Shown: positions 8,913-18,743, numbered from the stretch's first letter. The stretch is DNA of 32,623 nucleotides from Zhongshania aliphaticivorans (GCF_902705855.1 NZ_CACSIJ010000003.1:51060-83682); one strand, 5' to 3'. Numbers and translations are program-made. Notes: generated from the sequence alone by a model not told the origin.

Positions 8913-9719
8913 GTGAATTTGGCTGCTCAAACAAACACAGCACCGCTAACGGTGGTGCAAATTAGCGATTGTCATCTCGGCGCAGAGCTGGGTGATAGCT
9001 TATTGGGCATGGATACCGACAATAGCTTAGAGGCAGTGCTGACGACAATAGCAGACGAGTGCCCGCATATTGATTTGCTGGTGGTGTCTGGCGATTTGGC
9101 GGCCCACGGCGACGCGGAATCGTATCGTCGCCTGTATGCTCGGCTTGCCGGTGTGGCTACGCAAATGGTGTGGCTACCTGGGAATCACGATGACGCAAAC
9201 TTGATGCGCAGTGTGGTGGGTGATCAAGTTATGCCCGCCACGTTGGATGTCGGAACTTGGCGTCTGGGGTTTATGAACTCTGCGGTTTGCGGTGAAGTGG
9301 GCGGGTCTTTGGCCGCTGACCAGCTCGCCGTGCTGGCAGGTATTGCTGAGTCTGAGCTTCCCAGTTTGGTGTTTTTGCATCACCATTTACGCGCTTTGGG
9401 TTGTGCGTGGCTGGACGAGCAGCGGGTGAAAAATGCCGATGAGGCATTTGCCATCGTCAAAGATTCATCGAATATTAAGGCCTTTGTATCTGGTCATGTT
9501 CATCAGCAGTCTGAAATGTTGTATCAAAACAAGGGTTTATTGACGACGCCATCAACCTGTATTCAATTTGCTCCGGGCAGCGATAATTTCGCCTTAGATG
9601 ACTGCAACCCCGGCTATCGGGTGTTTTACTTGGCGCCAAATGGCCAATTTCAAACAAGAGTGTCGCGGGTAAAAGGTGTAACATTCGCCGTCGACAATCT
9701 GGCAAGTGGTTACGAATGA
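8913..9719 (+). CDS. cpdA: 3',5'-cyclic AMP phosphodiesterase
   Basis: This 268-residue calcineurin-like metallophosphoesterase carries the full metal-ligand set: QISDCHLG (D19, H21), SGDLAAHG (D61), LPGNHDD (N91, H92), the HHH triplet and SGHVHQ. CpdA hydrolyses cAMP in the cytoplasm and so tunes CRP-type regulation. The start is a GTG with GGGG 7 to 8 nt upstream; no other in-frame start precedes the first motif. Its stop overlaps the yqiA start by 4 nt (ATGA). Length is close to the 275 residues of E. coli CpdA. Confidence 0.94.
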   Translation: MNLAAQTNTAPLTVVQISDCHLGAELGDSLLGMDTDNSLEAVLTTIADECPHIDLLVVSGDLAAHGDAESYRRLYARLAGVATQMVWLPGNHDDANLMRSVVGDQVMPATLDVGTWRLGFMNSAVCGEVGGSLAADQLAVLAGIAESELPSLVFLHHHLRALGCAWLDEQRVKNADEAFAIVKDSSNIKAFVSGHVHQQSEMLYQNKGLLTTPSTCIQFAPGSDNFALDDCNPGYRVFYLAPNGQFQTRVSRVKGVTFAVDNLASGYE

Positions 9720-10309
9720 CAGCAGGGCTTATTTATATTCACGGATTTATCTCTTCTCCCCGATCTTTAAAAGCACAGCTATTAGGGCATTATGTTGCAG
9801 AGCACCATTCAGATATCCATTATATGGTGCCGTCTTTGTCGAATACGCCAGCAGAGGCGTTTCGAGAGTTAGATCAATTAGTACAAGATTTTTTGCAAAA
9901 TAACACGGGACCTTTGGGTTTGGTGGGTAGCTCAATGGGGGGCTTTTTTGCCACCGCCCTAGCGGAACGCTACCGGCTAACTGCGGTTTTGGTGAACCCT
10001 GCGGTGCAACCCCACACCTTTGGCGAGCATTTTATTGGCGCCCACCACAACCCTTATACGGGTGTGGATTTTAGCTTGGCGCAGTCCGATATTGATGTGC
10101 TGCAGTCTTTGGTGGTAAAACCGAACACCGGACGTTACTGGGTCATGGTTCAAGAGCAGGATGAAACCTTGGACTATCGCGATGCGGTCAAATTTTACGA
10201 CGGTGTGCAGATGACGGTGGAAGCGGGGGGCGATCACAGCTTTCAGAATTTTGACCGCCATTTAGCGGCGATTGTTGAATTTCTGCAATTGTCGATACCG
10301 GCGGAATAG
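9716..10309 (+). CDS. yqiA: YqiA-type esterase
   Basis: The 197-residue alpha/beta hydrolase matches the YqiA family (UPF0227). It starts with LIYIHGFISSPRS and has the nucleophile elbow GSSMGG with S73, a likely acid D149 in MVQEQDETLDY, and the catalytic histidine H174 in AGGDHSFQNF. E. coli YqiA hydrolyses short acyl esters; the natural substrate is unknown. It is translationally coupled to cpdA by an ATGA overlap and precedes parE, a conserved arrangement. Confidence 0.92.
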   Translation: MTAGLIYIHGFISSPRSLKAQLLGHYVAEHHSDIHYMVPSLSNTPAEAFRELDQLVQDFLQNNTGPLGLVGSSMGGFFATALAERYRLTAVLVNPAVQPHTFGEHFIGAHHNPYTGVDFSLAQSDIDVLQSLVVKPNTGRYWVMVQEQDETLDYRDAVKFYDGVQMTVEAGGDHSFQNFDRHLAAIVEFLQLSIPAE

Positions 10310-10408
10310 CTGCGCGTCTCTAGAAAATAATACGGATTCTGGCCACCTACGCGGCTAGATTTTTAGCTAAATTAGTCAATGCGGCGCGGCCGCTAACAAT
10401 GGTTTTAG

Positions 10409-12298
10409 ATGTCACAATATACCTCGCAATCCATAGAAGTTCTTACCGGTTTAGAACCAGTGCGCAAACGCCCTGGCATGTATACCGACACCACCCGCCC
10501 GAACCATCTGGCGCAGGAAGTGATCGACAATAGTGTCGATGAAGCCCTTGCTGGTCACGCTAGTGAAATCATCGTCACCTTATTTGCCGACGGCTCGCTG
10601 GCTTGTTCTGACGATGGCCGAGGTATGCCGGTAGATATCCATCCCGAGCAGGGTTTGCCGGGGGTAGAGGTAATTCTTTGCACCCTGCACGCGGGTGGTA
10701 AGTTTTCAAACGACAATTATCAGTTCTCGGGTGGTTTACACGGCGTGGGTGTGTCGGTGGTGAATGCCCTGTCCAGCTCGCTAGAGATTGTTATCAAGCG
10801 CGATGGCCAAGTGCATCAAATGTTTTTTGCCGATGGCGACAAGGCCACTGAGCTAGCGGTTATTGATAGTTGCGGCAAGCGCAATACCGGAACCTATATC
10901 CGCTTTACGCCCAATCCAAAATATTTCGATTCTGCAAAATTCTCTGTGCGGCGCTTAAAGCACGTACTGCGGGCCAAGGCGGTTTTGTGCCCTGGTCTGC
11001 GGGTCAGCTTTGTTGATGAAACCGGCACCGAAAGCGAGGAGTGGTATTACGAAGACGGTCTGCGCGACTACCTCGCAGGTCACACTCGTGAATACGAAAC
11101 CCTGCCCGCTGAACCGTTTATTGGCCATTTTAGCGGTCGCAGCGAGGCCGTCGATTGGGCGGTGCAGTGGCTGCCGGAGGGCGGTGAGCCATTAGCTGAG
11201 TCTTATGTAAACCTCATTCCTACTGCGCAGGGCGGTACCCACGTCAACGGCTTACGCAGCGGTCTGCTCGACGCCATGCGCGAATTCTGTGAATTCCGCA
11301 GCCTGATCCCCCGCGGCGTAAAATTAGCGCCAGATGATATTTGGGAACGATGCAGCTACGTGCTGTCGTCCAAATTGGGTGACCCGCAATTTTCTGGTCA
11401 AACCAAAGAGCGATTAAGCTCCCGTGAAGCTTCTGCCTTTGTGGCAGGTGTTGCCAAAGATGCCTTCAGCTTATGGCTGAATCAGCACACCGAAGATGCA
11501 GAAAAACTCGCCGAGCTATGTATTAACAATGCGCAAACGCGGCTGCGTAAAGCTAAGAAAGTCGTGCGCAAAAAAGTGTCTGCCGGGCCAGCATTACCTG
11601 GTAAGTTGGCAGATTGTTCCGGCGTAGACACCGAGCGTTCAGAGTTATTTTTAGTAGAGGGTGACTCTGCGGGCGGCTCTGCCAAGCAAGCGCGCGATCG
11701 TCAGTTTCAGGCAATACTGCCGTTACGCGGGAAAATCTTGAATACTTGGGAAGTAGACTCCCAGCAAATTTTAGCCTCGCAAGAAGTTCACGATATTTCA
11801 GTGGCGATGGGTATCGATCCCGATTCAAATGATTTAAGCGGCCTGCGCTATGGGAAAATCTGTGTGCTGGCCGATGCAGATTCCGATGGTTTACATATTG
11901 CGACCTTGCTCTGTGCATTATTTTTGCGGCATTTTCGGCCATTGGTTCAACAGGGGCATGTTTATATTGCCATGCCACCGCTGTACCGCATCGACATTGG
12001 CAAAGAGGTGTATTACGCCCTAGATAATGGCGAAAAGCAGGGCATCATGGATCGTCTAGAAGCCGAGAATAAGCGCGGTAAAATTTCAGTCACCCGCTTT
12101 AAAGGTTTGGGCGAAATGAACCCGCTGCAACTTCGCGAAACCGTTATGGATCCCAATACTCGCCGCTTAGTGCGCTTAGCCATTGATGACGGTGATGAAA
12201 CCGATAGCTTGATGGATATGTTGCTATCTAAAAAACGCGCACCAGACCGTAAAACCTGGCTTGAGGCCAGCGGCGACGAAGCCGAGGTCTTACTGTGA
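10409..12298 (+). CDS. parE: DNA topoisomerase IV subunit B
   Basis: The 629-residue protein has ParE length and pattern. The GHKL ATPase domain carries EVIDNSVDEALAG and DDGRGMPVD, followed by the GGLHGVGVSVVNALS lid. A transducer domain is followed by the TOPRIM domain with EGDSAGGSAKQARDR, LPLRGKILN and DADSDGLHI. It ends with the RFKGLGEMNP block typical of type II topoisomerases. ParE together with ParC decatenates daughter chromosomes. parC is not in the window. The start codon has no strong Shine-Dalgarno site but matches the family. The 99-bp gap after yqiA could hold a promoter; I cannot define one. Confidence 0.97.
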   Translation: MSQYTSQSIEVLTGLEPVRKRPGMYTDTTRPNHLAQEVIDNSVDEALAGHASEIIVTLFADGSLACSDDGRGMPVDIHPEQGLPGVEVILCTLHAGGKFSNDNYQFSGGLHGVGVSVVNALSSSLEIVIKRDGQVHQMFFADGDKATELAVIDSCGKRNTGTYIRFTPNPKYFDSAKFSVRRLKHVLRAKAVLCPGLRVSFVDETGTESEEWYYEDGLRDYLAGHTREYETLPAEPFIGHFSGRSEAVDWAVQWLPEGGEPLAESYVNLIPTAQGGTHVNGLRSGLLDAMREFCEFRSLIPRGVKLAPDDIWERCSYVLSSKLGDPQFSGQTKERLSSREASAFVAGVAKDAFSLWLNQHTEDAEKLAELCINNAQTRLRKAKKVVRKKVSAGPALPGKLADCSGVDTERSELFLVEGDSAGGSAKQARDRQFQAILPLRGKILNTWEVDSQQILASQEVHDISVAMGIDPDSNDLSGLRYGKICVLADADSDGLHIATLLCALFLRHFRPLVQQGHVYIAMPPLYRIDIGKEVYYALDNGEKQGIMDRLEAENKRGKISVTRFKGLGEMNPLQLRETVMDPNTRRLVRLAIDDGDETDSLMDMLLSKKRAPDRKTWLEASGDEAEVLL

Positions 12299-12332
12299 TT
12301 GCTTTGAATAAGCCTGTGTAAATATCTGAAAG

Positions 12333-12360
12333 AAAAAGCTCTTCATAGAGCTTTTTTCTT
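12333..12360 (+). terminator. Rho-independent terminator after parE
   Basis: AAAAAGCTCT (12333-12342) pairs with AGAGCTTTTT (12347-12356) around a TCAT tetraloop, and a T-rich tract follows. It lies 34 nt after the parE stop and closes the DUF1249-cpdA-yqiA-parE run. The A-tract on the left arm means it could also work on the opposite strand. Confidence 0.9.
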
Positions 12361-12431
12361 TTGCGAAGAACAGGTCTGTTGTTTTTAACGTAAGATGTTT
12401 TTAAATTATTAATCCCCAAGGAGAATAAAAA

Positions 12432-12812
12432 ATGTACAGTCATATCATGGTTGGCGCAAACGACATTCAGGCATCAAAAGTATTTTACGATGCGGTGTTG
12501 GGCGCGATGGGGCACGAGCCTGGTGTTTTTGATGAAAAAGGTCGCTGTTTTTACTTTACTGAAAGTGGCATTTTTGCCCTTACCACGCCAATTGATGGCA
12601 ATCCCGCGACCCATGGAAATGGGAGTACTATTGGTTTTGCGGCGAAAGACCCTGCTCAAGCAGACGCTTGGCACGCAGCAGGTTTAGCCAATGGCGGCAC
12701 GAGCTGTGAAGACGCACCGGGTGTTCGCGAAGGTGGTTTGGGAAAACTGTATCTCGCTTATTTGCGAGATCCCTCGGGCAATAAAATTTGTGCCCTGCAC
12801 CGTATCGGTTGA
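12432..12812 (+). CDS. VOC superfamily (glyoxalase/bleomycin-resistance-like) protein
   Basis: The 126-residue protein fits a single VOC module pair: MYSHIMVGANDIQASKVFYDAVLGAMG at the N-terminus with the usual metal-side histidine H4, RCFYFTESGIFALTTPIDG in the middle, and the C-terminal YLRDPSGNKICALHR, where the DP-GN turn is typical. Such proteins include glyoxalases, dioxygenases and resistance proteins; the substrate cannot be told. AAGGAG lies 8 nt upstream of the ATG, a strong ribosome binding site. It is transcriptionally isolated: terminators lie on both sides. Confidence 0.85.
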   Translation: MYSHIMVGANDIQASKVFYDAVLGAMGHEPGVFDEKGRCFYFTESGIFALTTPIDGNPATHGNGSTIGFAAKDPAQADAWHAAGLANGGTSCEDAPGVREGGLGKLYLAYLRDPSGNKICALHRIG

Positions 12813-12825
12813 TAGTAGTTCGAAG

Positions 12826-12876
12826 AAAAAGGCGAGGCGCGAATATTAAATAGTATTCGCGTCTCGCCTTTTTTAA
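12826..12876 (+). terminator. Strong Rho-independent terminator after the VOC gene
   Basis: A long, almost perfect stem pairs AAAAAGGCGAGGCGCGAATA (12826-12845) with TATTCGCGTCTCGCCTTTTT (12853-12872), with one G-T pair and a 7-nt loop, and runs into TTTTTT. The A-tract on the left makes it likely to work in both directions. Confidence 0.93.
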
Positions 12877-12948
12877 TTTAGCGTAGTAACTTCCTCGCAG
12901 TGTGTAGTGTTCTATCTTAAATCCATAATAAAAATTAGGATCTTCACG

Positions 12949-13587
12949 ATGAAAATTACCTTGTTTGGCGCCACCGGATCGCTAGGGAGCGAGTGTTTGC
13001 GTCAAGCCGTGCAGGCGGGGCATGAGCTCACCGTTTTGGTGAGATCAGCGGCAAAATTACCGGCAGACTTGCGGGGCCAAATCACTGTGGTGGAGGGCGA
13101 CGCGCTGAACGTCGACGACGTGTGGCGTGTTATAGGCGAAGAAACCGACGCCGTGATGTTTGCCATAGGTGTTGATAAATACTCACTGCCAGATTTGCGC
13201 ACCGAGATTAGCCGTCATATTCTGGATGCGCTGCGGGGCGAGCCTAGAATTCGTTTCATTTGGTGCGGGGGTGGTAGCACCTTTGTGGCAGAGGATCGTA
13301 TAACCTTGGGCGCGAGGTTTGTCCGGAAATTTGCGGCACTCTTTATGAGCCTGCGACATGAAGATAAAGAGCATCAGTATCAGTTATTGATGCAGTATCC
13401 AGATGTGCAGTGGCTAGGGGTGCGGCCCTTGCAAATGCGAAAAGGGGCGTTGCGAGGGCAATATCGCCTGGGTTTCGATCGCTTTAATGGCTTTTCGGCA
13501 ATTAGTTTTGCCGACTGCGCCCATGCAATGCTGAGCTTGTTGGAAGATGATACGTGGCTGAATAAAGCGCCGATTGTTCAGTACTGA
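12949..13587 (+). CDS. NAD(P)-binding Rossmann-fold protein (atypical SDR / NmrA-like)
   Basis: The 212-residue protein begins with KITLFGATGSLGSECLRQA, whose GATGSLG (7-13) is the dinucleotide-binding loop of atypical short-chain dehydrogenases. VTVVEGDAL-type and FIWCGGGSTF segments follow, with a C-terminal PLQMRKG...FSAISFADCAHAML pattern seen in NAD(P)H-binding sugar-epimerase-like proteins. No YxxxK catalytic pair is evident, so an enzymatic role is uncertain. The open frame reaches 14 codons further upstream, but AGGA lies 9 nt before the ATG at 12949 and the Rossmann strand starts there. It lies alone after a strong terminator. Confidence 0.82.
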   Translation: MKITLFGATGSLGSECLRQAVQAGHELTVLVRSAAKLPADLRGQITVVEGDALNVDDVWRVIGEETDAVMFAIGVDKYSLPDLRTEISRHILDALRGEPRIRFIWCGGGSTFVAEDRITLGARFVRKFAALFMSLRHEDKEHQYQLLMQYPDVQWLGVRPLQMRKGALRGQYRLGFDRFNGFSAISFADCAHAMLSLLEDDTWLNKAPIVQY

Positions 13588-13861
13588 CATGACGGCAAGC
13601 TGAAAGTGTAATATGTGTTTGATGAGATAATACTTGGGAATAGGCTTTGACGGTTTAGCCTTTCATATATTGTTCACCCCTTGTAGTTTAAATTCCCTTT
13701 ATATATGACCCCTGTTTTCGCTAGGGCACCAACCCTGTGGTTGCCTATTGGGGTGGTATGGATGATTGACAGCGTTTCCTAACTAGATTCAGAATAGGTC
13801 TATTAACTTGGATGCGCTTTAATGACGATGTGTCTTACCAAAAAAGCAGGAGGCTTTGTGT
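13588..13861 (+). other. Intergenic leader of the phosphorelay operon
   Basis: These 274 bp hold no convincing gene. AT-rich stretches such as CTTTATATATGAC (about 13698-13710) and a TTGACA hexamer (about 13767) could belong to promoters, but no hexamer pair has both good sequences and good spacing. A perfect AGGAGG lies at 13848-13853, 8 nt before the ATG of the next gene, which fixes that start. Confidence 0.4.
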
Positions 13862-14578
13862 ATGACTCAAACACCTCCATTTAAAGCGCAGCAATGCCAC
13901 CGGTCATCGATGTATATTGCTATTGTCAGCAGCGATCGAGTTACCCAGACCTTGGCAAGTAGAATTTTAGAACGGCTTGCTTATCCGACTCCCGAGTGTT
14001 TTGACAGCCTAACTACGCTATTGATGTCGTCGCTACAGGCAGACGTGATTTTGCTTGATGCGGCGGATGCTGTTGGAAATTGGGAAGCGGATACTGAACA
14101 GTATCGAGAAACCACACAGATTGTAATTCTTGGTGATCTTGTAAATACGGCTAACTATTTGTGCATCAGCAAGCCTTTGCAAAAGGAAGTATTAGCAGCT
14201 GCTCTTTTAGATCTAAATCCAAGAAAAAAAATTAGCAACATAAACCATGAGGCAGTCGAAGAGTTGTTGCAGTTATTCGGGGCTTCAGGACTTCGCGAAA
14301 TGATAGACGCACTCGCTGCGGATCTGCCGCAGCAACAGGCCAGGCTTAATCAAGCATTGTTGTCCCGCGACTACACCCAGTTGAAACACGTTGCGCACGG
14401 TCTGCATGGCGCAGCTCTGCAGTTTGGTGCAACAGAGTTTGCTAGATTGTGTAGTACTATTGAGCGACGTTGCGCAGAACAAGACGGCGCCGTTTTTACT
14501 GACCCCGAGTCCCTCCAAATGATCCCCTGCTACGCAGAGCTTATTTCGCAATTATCAGATGACCGCTATGTCGAATAA
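13862..14578 (+). CDS. Degenerate receiver domain plus histidine phosphotransfer (Hpt) protein
   Basis: The 238-residue protein starts at the ATG 8 nt after a perfect AGGAGG; a TTG at 13856 is too close to that site. Residues about 17-115 look like a receiver domain: a VSSD start in place of the usual acidic pair (only D25 remains), LLDAADAV with D66 at the phosphorylation position, and CISKPL with the conserved K104. The usual Thr/Ser in the fourth strand is not evident (VILGD), so it may be a poor or inactive receiver. Residues about 130-225 form an Hpt domain, with [18 protein letters not shown] carrying H159, the expected phospho-accepting histidine; the usual K of HxLKG is H162. The end overlaps the hybrid kinase by 20 nt, so the two are probably coupled. 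It is the likely partner that hands phosphate from the kinase to the regulator. Confidence 0.8.
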   Translation: MTQTPPFKAQQCHRSSMYIAIVSSDRVTQTLASRILERLAYPTPECFDSLTTLLMSSLQADVILLDAADAVGNWEADTEQYRETTQIVILGDLVNTANYLCISKPLQKEVLAAALLDLNPRKKISNINHEAVEELLQLFGASGLREMIDALAADLPQQQARLNQALLSRDYTQLKHVAHGLHGAALQFGATEFARLCSTIERRCAEQDGAVFTDPESLQMIPCYAELISQLSDDRYVE

Positions 14579-17546
14579 TCCTCCCTCTGCTCGACCGTCT
14601 CTAAGTGCGTTTGTTATTTGCATTATGGTGATGCTAGTGGGTTTTCTCCTCGCCTTGCAGACCGCGCGCTCAATCGACGAAAGCCAGCGAGCGCGATTTG
14701 ATAACGAAGTACATCGACTTTCCAATAGCGTAGAGCAACGTATGAAAGCCTACGCCCAAGTATTGCGCGGCGGGCGGGCATTGTTTGAGGCCTCAACAGA
14801 CGTGAGTCGCGAAGATTGGCGTATTTATGTCGAGCAGTTGCATTTGTCTGAGCACTATCCAGGTATTCGCGGGATGACGTTCGCACCGCGAGTGCTCTCA
14901 GCGGATTTGCCCGCCTTTATCGCCAAGGTGCGTAGCGAGCCTTTGCCACCCGGCATTACGAATCCATCCGTGTTGCGCCAGTTCAGCTTGCGAGAACCTC
15001 CGCCACCGATTGACCCGATCCAACCGCCGGAGCATGCGCCTGTGTACTACACCGCGCCGCTGACCGCCGACTCTGAACGGGCGATCGGCATCGATATGAT
15101 GCGCGACATTGGCCGACGACGTGCGCTGGAAGCCGCCGTTGCTGCAGATGATGCGGTGCTGAGTCCAAGTCTGCGACTGCTGCGCTTGAGCGGAACCCAA
15201 GTAGGTTTTATTGTCTATCTACCAGCGTACCGTAACGAGCGGCAGCTCGGCTGGATCACAGCTACTTTTCATGCCGAAGCATTCATGAGCGGATTGCTCG
15301 CTGAAGACGGCGGCGAACTGGACATGGCGCTCTACGATGGCGACGAATTACGCGCCGACAATTTAATGTACTCCTCTGGTGGTGTAACTGCCGATGGGGG
15401 GCCGAAGTCACTTACGGTGCCGACGAATGCGCGTTTTGTGACAGACGTCGTTCTCAATATGCCAGGGCGACACTGGACGGCCCGCTTTGTTGCCGGGCCA
15501 GACTTCGCCAGCCTGTCGGAGCGCTTACTTCCGTGGCTGATTGCATTGGGTAGCCTACTGGCTAGCCTAGTGGTTTATTTGGTGTCGCGAGCGAGTGCGC
15601 AGTGGCAGTCGCAGGCCAGTTTATTGGCGCAACAGGCTGGCGCATTGCGTGAAGCTAAGGCAACGGCGGATTCCGCTAATCAGGCCAAAAGTAGTTTCTT
15701 GGCCAATATGAGCCACGAAATCCGCACCCCGTTGAATGCGATTTTAGGCACAGCTGAATTGCTCGGCGATACTCGCCTCAATGCGGATCAGCGCCAGAGT
15801 TTAGACACCATCAGCCAGAGCGGCGACCACTTGCTCGGCGTTATCAACGAAATCCTCGACTACACCAAAGTCGAGGCGGGGTTGATGGAGCTTGATCAGG
15901 CGGTTTTCGATCTCCGCCAGACCGTGGAAGAAGCCATCGAGCTGGTGGCTTACCGCGCGGCAGAAAAGCAACTGGAGTTGGCCTGTGATTTTGCCCCCGG
16001 CACACCCGAAATGTTGCGCGGCGATGCTGGTCGGGTGCGACAAGTATTGGTGAATTATCTTTCCAATGCCGTCAAGTTCACTGAGCGTGGCGACGTCGCC
16101 GTGGAGATTTCTGCGCAAACAACTGGCGAAGACAGGCATCTTTTCCGTATCGCCGTGCGCGACACTGGTATTGGCATTCCCTCTGATCGCCTGGATCGCC
16201 TGTTTAAATCCTTTAGCCAAGTAGACGCCTCAACAACGCGACGCTACGGCGGTACGGGATTGGGATTGGCGATTTGCAAACGCTTGGCCGAATTGATGGG
16301 CGGCGATGTTGCGGTAGATAGTCATCCGGGCCGAGGCTCGATATTTTCCTTTAGCTTTCAAGCCGAGACCAATACGGCGTGGCAGCCCACCGTGCGGCCA
16401 GATGTCGGTGTATTGAAAGGTCTGCGTTTACTTATTGTCGATGACAACGACACCAATCGCCGAATTCTTCGGCGGGCGGCGGCAGAATGGGGCATGACCG
16501 TTGTCGATACGGCTTTCCCGCAAGAGGTTTTAGCCAAGCTTCAACGTGGCGAGATTTTTGATCTTGCGGTGATTGACTATTTTATGCCAGAGATGGATGG
16601 CATCAGCCTGGCCGCGCAAATACGTCTACTACCCAGTGCGGCTGGAGTGCGATTGCTATTACTAAGTAGCGCTCGCCCCGCAGTCGGGGCGGCAGCGGCA
16701 TTTGATTTAGTCAGGCTAAAGCCTTTGCGCCGCAGTGGTCTATTGGATGCGTTTCTCGACATGCTCGGTCACAGTCCAGTGTCTGGAAGTGACCAAGCCG
16801 CCTTGCCCCGGCAAGCAGAAAATTACACATCTCTGCAGGTATTGCTGGTGGAAGACAACGCTATGAATCGGCAGGTCGGCACCAGAATGCTGTCATCGCT
16901 AGGACTAGACGTCGACGTCGCTGAAAATGGCGTCCTCGCGCTCGATGCCATTCATCGCCAAGCTTACGACTTGATACTAATGGATATTCATATGCCGGAA
17001 ATGGATGGTCTAGAGGCCACACGTCTTATTCGAGCGATGACTGATATTAGCCAACCCCATATTTACGCCATGAGCGCCAGCGTGCTCGATGACGAACGCC
17101 AAGCGTGCCTCGATGCCGGTATGGACAAACATTTGGCCAAGCCTTTTCGTCGCCGCGAGTTAGAACAAGCCCTGCGTGAAGTTGCTGCGGCTAGATTTAC
17201 CGCAGCGCCGCGTGAAGGAAGTGGCGCGCCAGTGAACGTTGAATATCTAGCTAAACTGGTAGAAGACCTTGGTGAAGAAGGGGCGCAAGATGTCCTTGAC
17301 GTTATCGCAGAAGATGTCGAGCACACATTAGCGACTTTGCAACACGCGGTTAGCGCAAACGACAGCGACAAAGTCCTACGTGCCGTTGCCGCGCTGGTGG
17401 CGAACTGCCAACTGTTGTGCGCAGACAAGCTTGCTGCGCAATGGTCGAGTTTAGATACCCTAGAAAAGATAAGGGCGAAGCGAGCGGAGTTTGAGATGGC
17501 CTGTGAGCAATATCGTGCTTTGTGCCGCTCATTGCCTCGCCCTTAA
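14559..17546 (+). CDS. CHASE-domain hybrid histidine kinase with two receivers and an Hpt-like tail lacking His
   Basis: This 995-residue inner-membrane sensor has a first membrane helix (about 14-34), a periplasmic CHASE-type sensor (about 70-300), a second helix (about 323-343), a HisKA domain with [18 protein letters not shown] (phospho-His H386), an HATPase with the N box [20 protein letters not shown] and GGTGLGLAI, receiver 1 (about 623-735, D628/D629, D673, K721) and receiver 2 (about 759-875, D809, K861). The last 100 residues resemble an Hpt helical bundle ([19 protein letters not shown], then [20 protein letters not shown]), but the His of the A-H-x-L-K-G motif is A944. CHASE domains sense small extracellular ligands; the ligand is unknown. 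The first ATG is used; another ATG lies three codons downstream. It overlaps the Hpt gene and is followed by the response regulator after 51 bp. Confidence 0.93.
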   Translation: MTAMSNNPPSARPSLSAFVICIMVMLVGFLLALQTARSIDESQRARFDNEVHRLSNSVEQRMKAYAQVLRGGRALFEASTDVSREDWRIYVEQLHLSEHYPGIRGMTFAPRVLSADLPAFIAKVRSEPLPPGITNPSVLRQFSLREPPPPIDPIQPPEHAPVYYTAPLTADSERAIGIDMMRDIGRRRALEAAVAADDAVLSPSLRLLRLSGTQVGFIVYLPAYRNERQLGWITATFHAEAFMSGLLAEDGGELDMALYDGDELRADNLMYSSGGVTADGGPKSLTVPTNARFVTDVVLNMPGRHWTARFVAGPDFASLSERLLPWLIALGSLLASLVVYLVSRASAQWQSQASLLAQQAGALREAKATADSANQAKSSFLANMSHEIRTPLNAILGTAELLGDTRLNADQRQSLDTISQSGDHLLGVINEILDYTKVEAGLMELDQAVFDLRQTVEEAIELVAYRAAEKQLELACDFAPGTPEMLRGDAGRVRQVLVNYLSNAVKFTERGDVAVEISAQTTGEDRHLFRIAVRDTGIGIPSDRLDRLFKSFSQVDASTTRRYGGTGLGLAICKRLAELMGGDVAVDSHPGRGSIFSFSFQAETNTAWQPTVRPDVGVLKGLRLLIVDDNDTNRRILRRAAAEWGMTVVDTAFPQEVLAKLQRGEIFDLAVIDYFMPEMDGISLAAQIRLLPSAAGVRLLLLSSARPAVGAAAAFDLVRLKPLRRSGLLDAFLDMLGHSPVSGSDQAALPRQAENYTSLQVLLVEDNAMNRQVGTRMLSSLGLDVDVAENGVLALDAIHRQAYDLILMDIHMPEMDGLEATRLIRAMTDISQPHIYAMSASVLDDERQACLDAGMDKHLAKPFRRRELEQALREVAAARFTAAPREGSGAPVNVEYLAKLVEDLGEEGAQDVLDVIAEDVEHTLATLQHAVSANDSDKVLRAVAALVANCQLLCADKLAAQWSSLDTLEKIRAKRAEFEMACEQYRALCRSLPRP

Positions 17547-17597
17547 AGCGTATTATAATGCCGCACAATCATTCGACCCCAAGGGGAAATAAAGCGC

Positions 17598-18284
17598 ATG
17601 GATAGGCCAGGCTTCACTGTCATCATTGCAGATGATCACCCCCTTTTTGGTGTGGCCTTGCGCTTGGGTGTGCAAAATATCGCACCCACTGCGCAAATTG
17701 TCGAGGTTGCCGACTTCGAGGGATTGCGCAACGCCCTGGAGCGCTTTCCCGATGCCAGCTTGGTATTGTTAGATCTCATACTGCCAGATGTCGAAGGCTT
17801 GGCAGCGCTGAGCTATTTGCGTGAACATCGCCCAACATTGCGGGTGGCGGTTATCTCTGCACTGGATCAAGCTGCCTGGGTTCAAGCGGCCCAAGTCCTT
17901 GGCGCGGCGGCCTTCATTCCTAAATCGCTTTCGGCCACACAAACCCAAGACGTGCTGCGCACGGTGTTGGCAGGAGAAAGCTGGTGGCCAGAGTCGGAGA
18001 CGCCACTCAGTCGAAGAGGGTCTGCTCAGGAAGATAAGATCGAAGACCGTATTTCACGCTTGTCACCCCAAGAGTTACGCATTCTACTAATGATTCGTGA
18101 TGGCCAATTAAATAAACAGATTGCGGGGCATTTAGGTATTGCAGAATCCACGGTCAAAACCCATATCAGCACCATGCTGCGCAAACTTAATTTAGCCAGC
18201 CGTACCCAAGCCGCCGTCATTGCGCAGCGGGTGTTGAGCCATCGCCCGCCCGAATTCGCGTCACCCCCAAACGAAGAAAGTTAA
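17598..18284 (+). CDS. NarL/FixJ-type (LuxR-HTH) response regulator
   Basis: The 228-residue protein has a receiver domain (about 6-125) with the acidic pair D12/D13, phosphorylation site D59 in LVLLDLILPD and K109 in FIPKS. A LuxR-type helix-turn-helix follows (about 151-213) with LSPQELRILLMI, NKQIAGHLGIAESTVKTHISTML and RTQAAVIAQ. It is a DNA-binding output regulator. AAGGGG lies upstream of the ATG. It is the last gene of the phosphorelay group and the plausible final phosphate acceptor. Its targets are unknown; the nearest large candidate is the adhesin downstream. Confidence 0.93.
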   Translation: MDRPGFTVIIADDHPLFGVALRLGVQNIAPTAQIVEVADFEGLRNALERFPDASLVLLDLILPDVEGLAALSYLREHRPTLRVAVISALDQAAWVQAAQVLGAAAFIPKSLSATQTQDVLRTVLAGESWWPESETPLSRRGSAQEDKIEDRISRLSPQELRILLMIRDGQLNKQIAGHLGIAESTVKTHISTMLRKLNLASRTQAAVIAQRVLSHRPPEFASPPNEES

Positions 18285-18314
18285 GAATTTCGTTCGCAGC
18301 TTCATCGATGCATT

Positions 18315-18726
18315 GCGCTCAGCGCCCGCCGGCGTGGTGGTTTTGTAGGAGGCCGCGCTGAGGCCGATGAATTACGCATCGAACCAGCCCGAGGCCCACC
18401 GCGCTCAGCGCCCGCCGGTGTTGTGGCTTTGTAGGAGGCCGCGCTGAGGCCGATGAATTACGCATCGAACCAACCCGAGGCCCACCGCGCTCAGCGTCCG
18501 CCGGTGTGGTGGTTTTGTAGGAGGCCGCGCTGAGGCCGATAGAATTACGCATCGAACCAACCCGAGGCCCACCGCGCTCAGCGTCCGTCGGTGTCGTGGT
18601 TTTGTAGGAGGCCGCGCTGAGGCCGATGAATTACGTATCGAACCAACCCGAGGCCCACCGCGCTCAGCGCCCGCCGGTGTCGTGGTTTTGTAGGAGGCCG
18701 CGCCTGAGGCCGATGAATTACGGCGG
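18315..18726. repeat. Tandem array 1: five REP-like units of 86-87 bp
   Basis: The anchor GCGCTCAGCG recurs at 18315, 18401, 18487, 18574 and 18660, giving periods of 86, 86, 87 and 86 bp; the last unit is cut at about 18726. Each unit contains GTAGGAGGCCGCGCTGAGG, the small hairpin CGATG-AATTACG-CATCG and an inner dyad GCGCTGAG/CTCAGCGC. These are not CRISPR repeats, because the whole unit is conserved and there are no variable spacers. The core matches the reverse complement of the second array at 19522-19898. The one-base insertion in unit 3 (GATAGAATT) accounts for the 87-bp period. Confidence 0.9.
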
Positions 18727-18743
18727 CTCTGCACAGCGTTACG

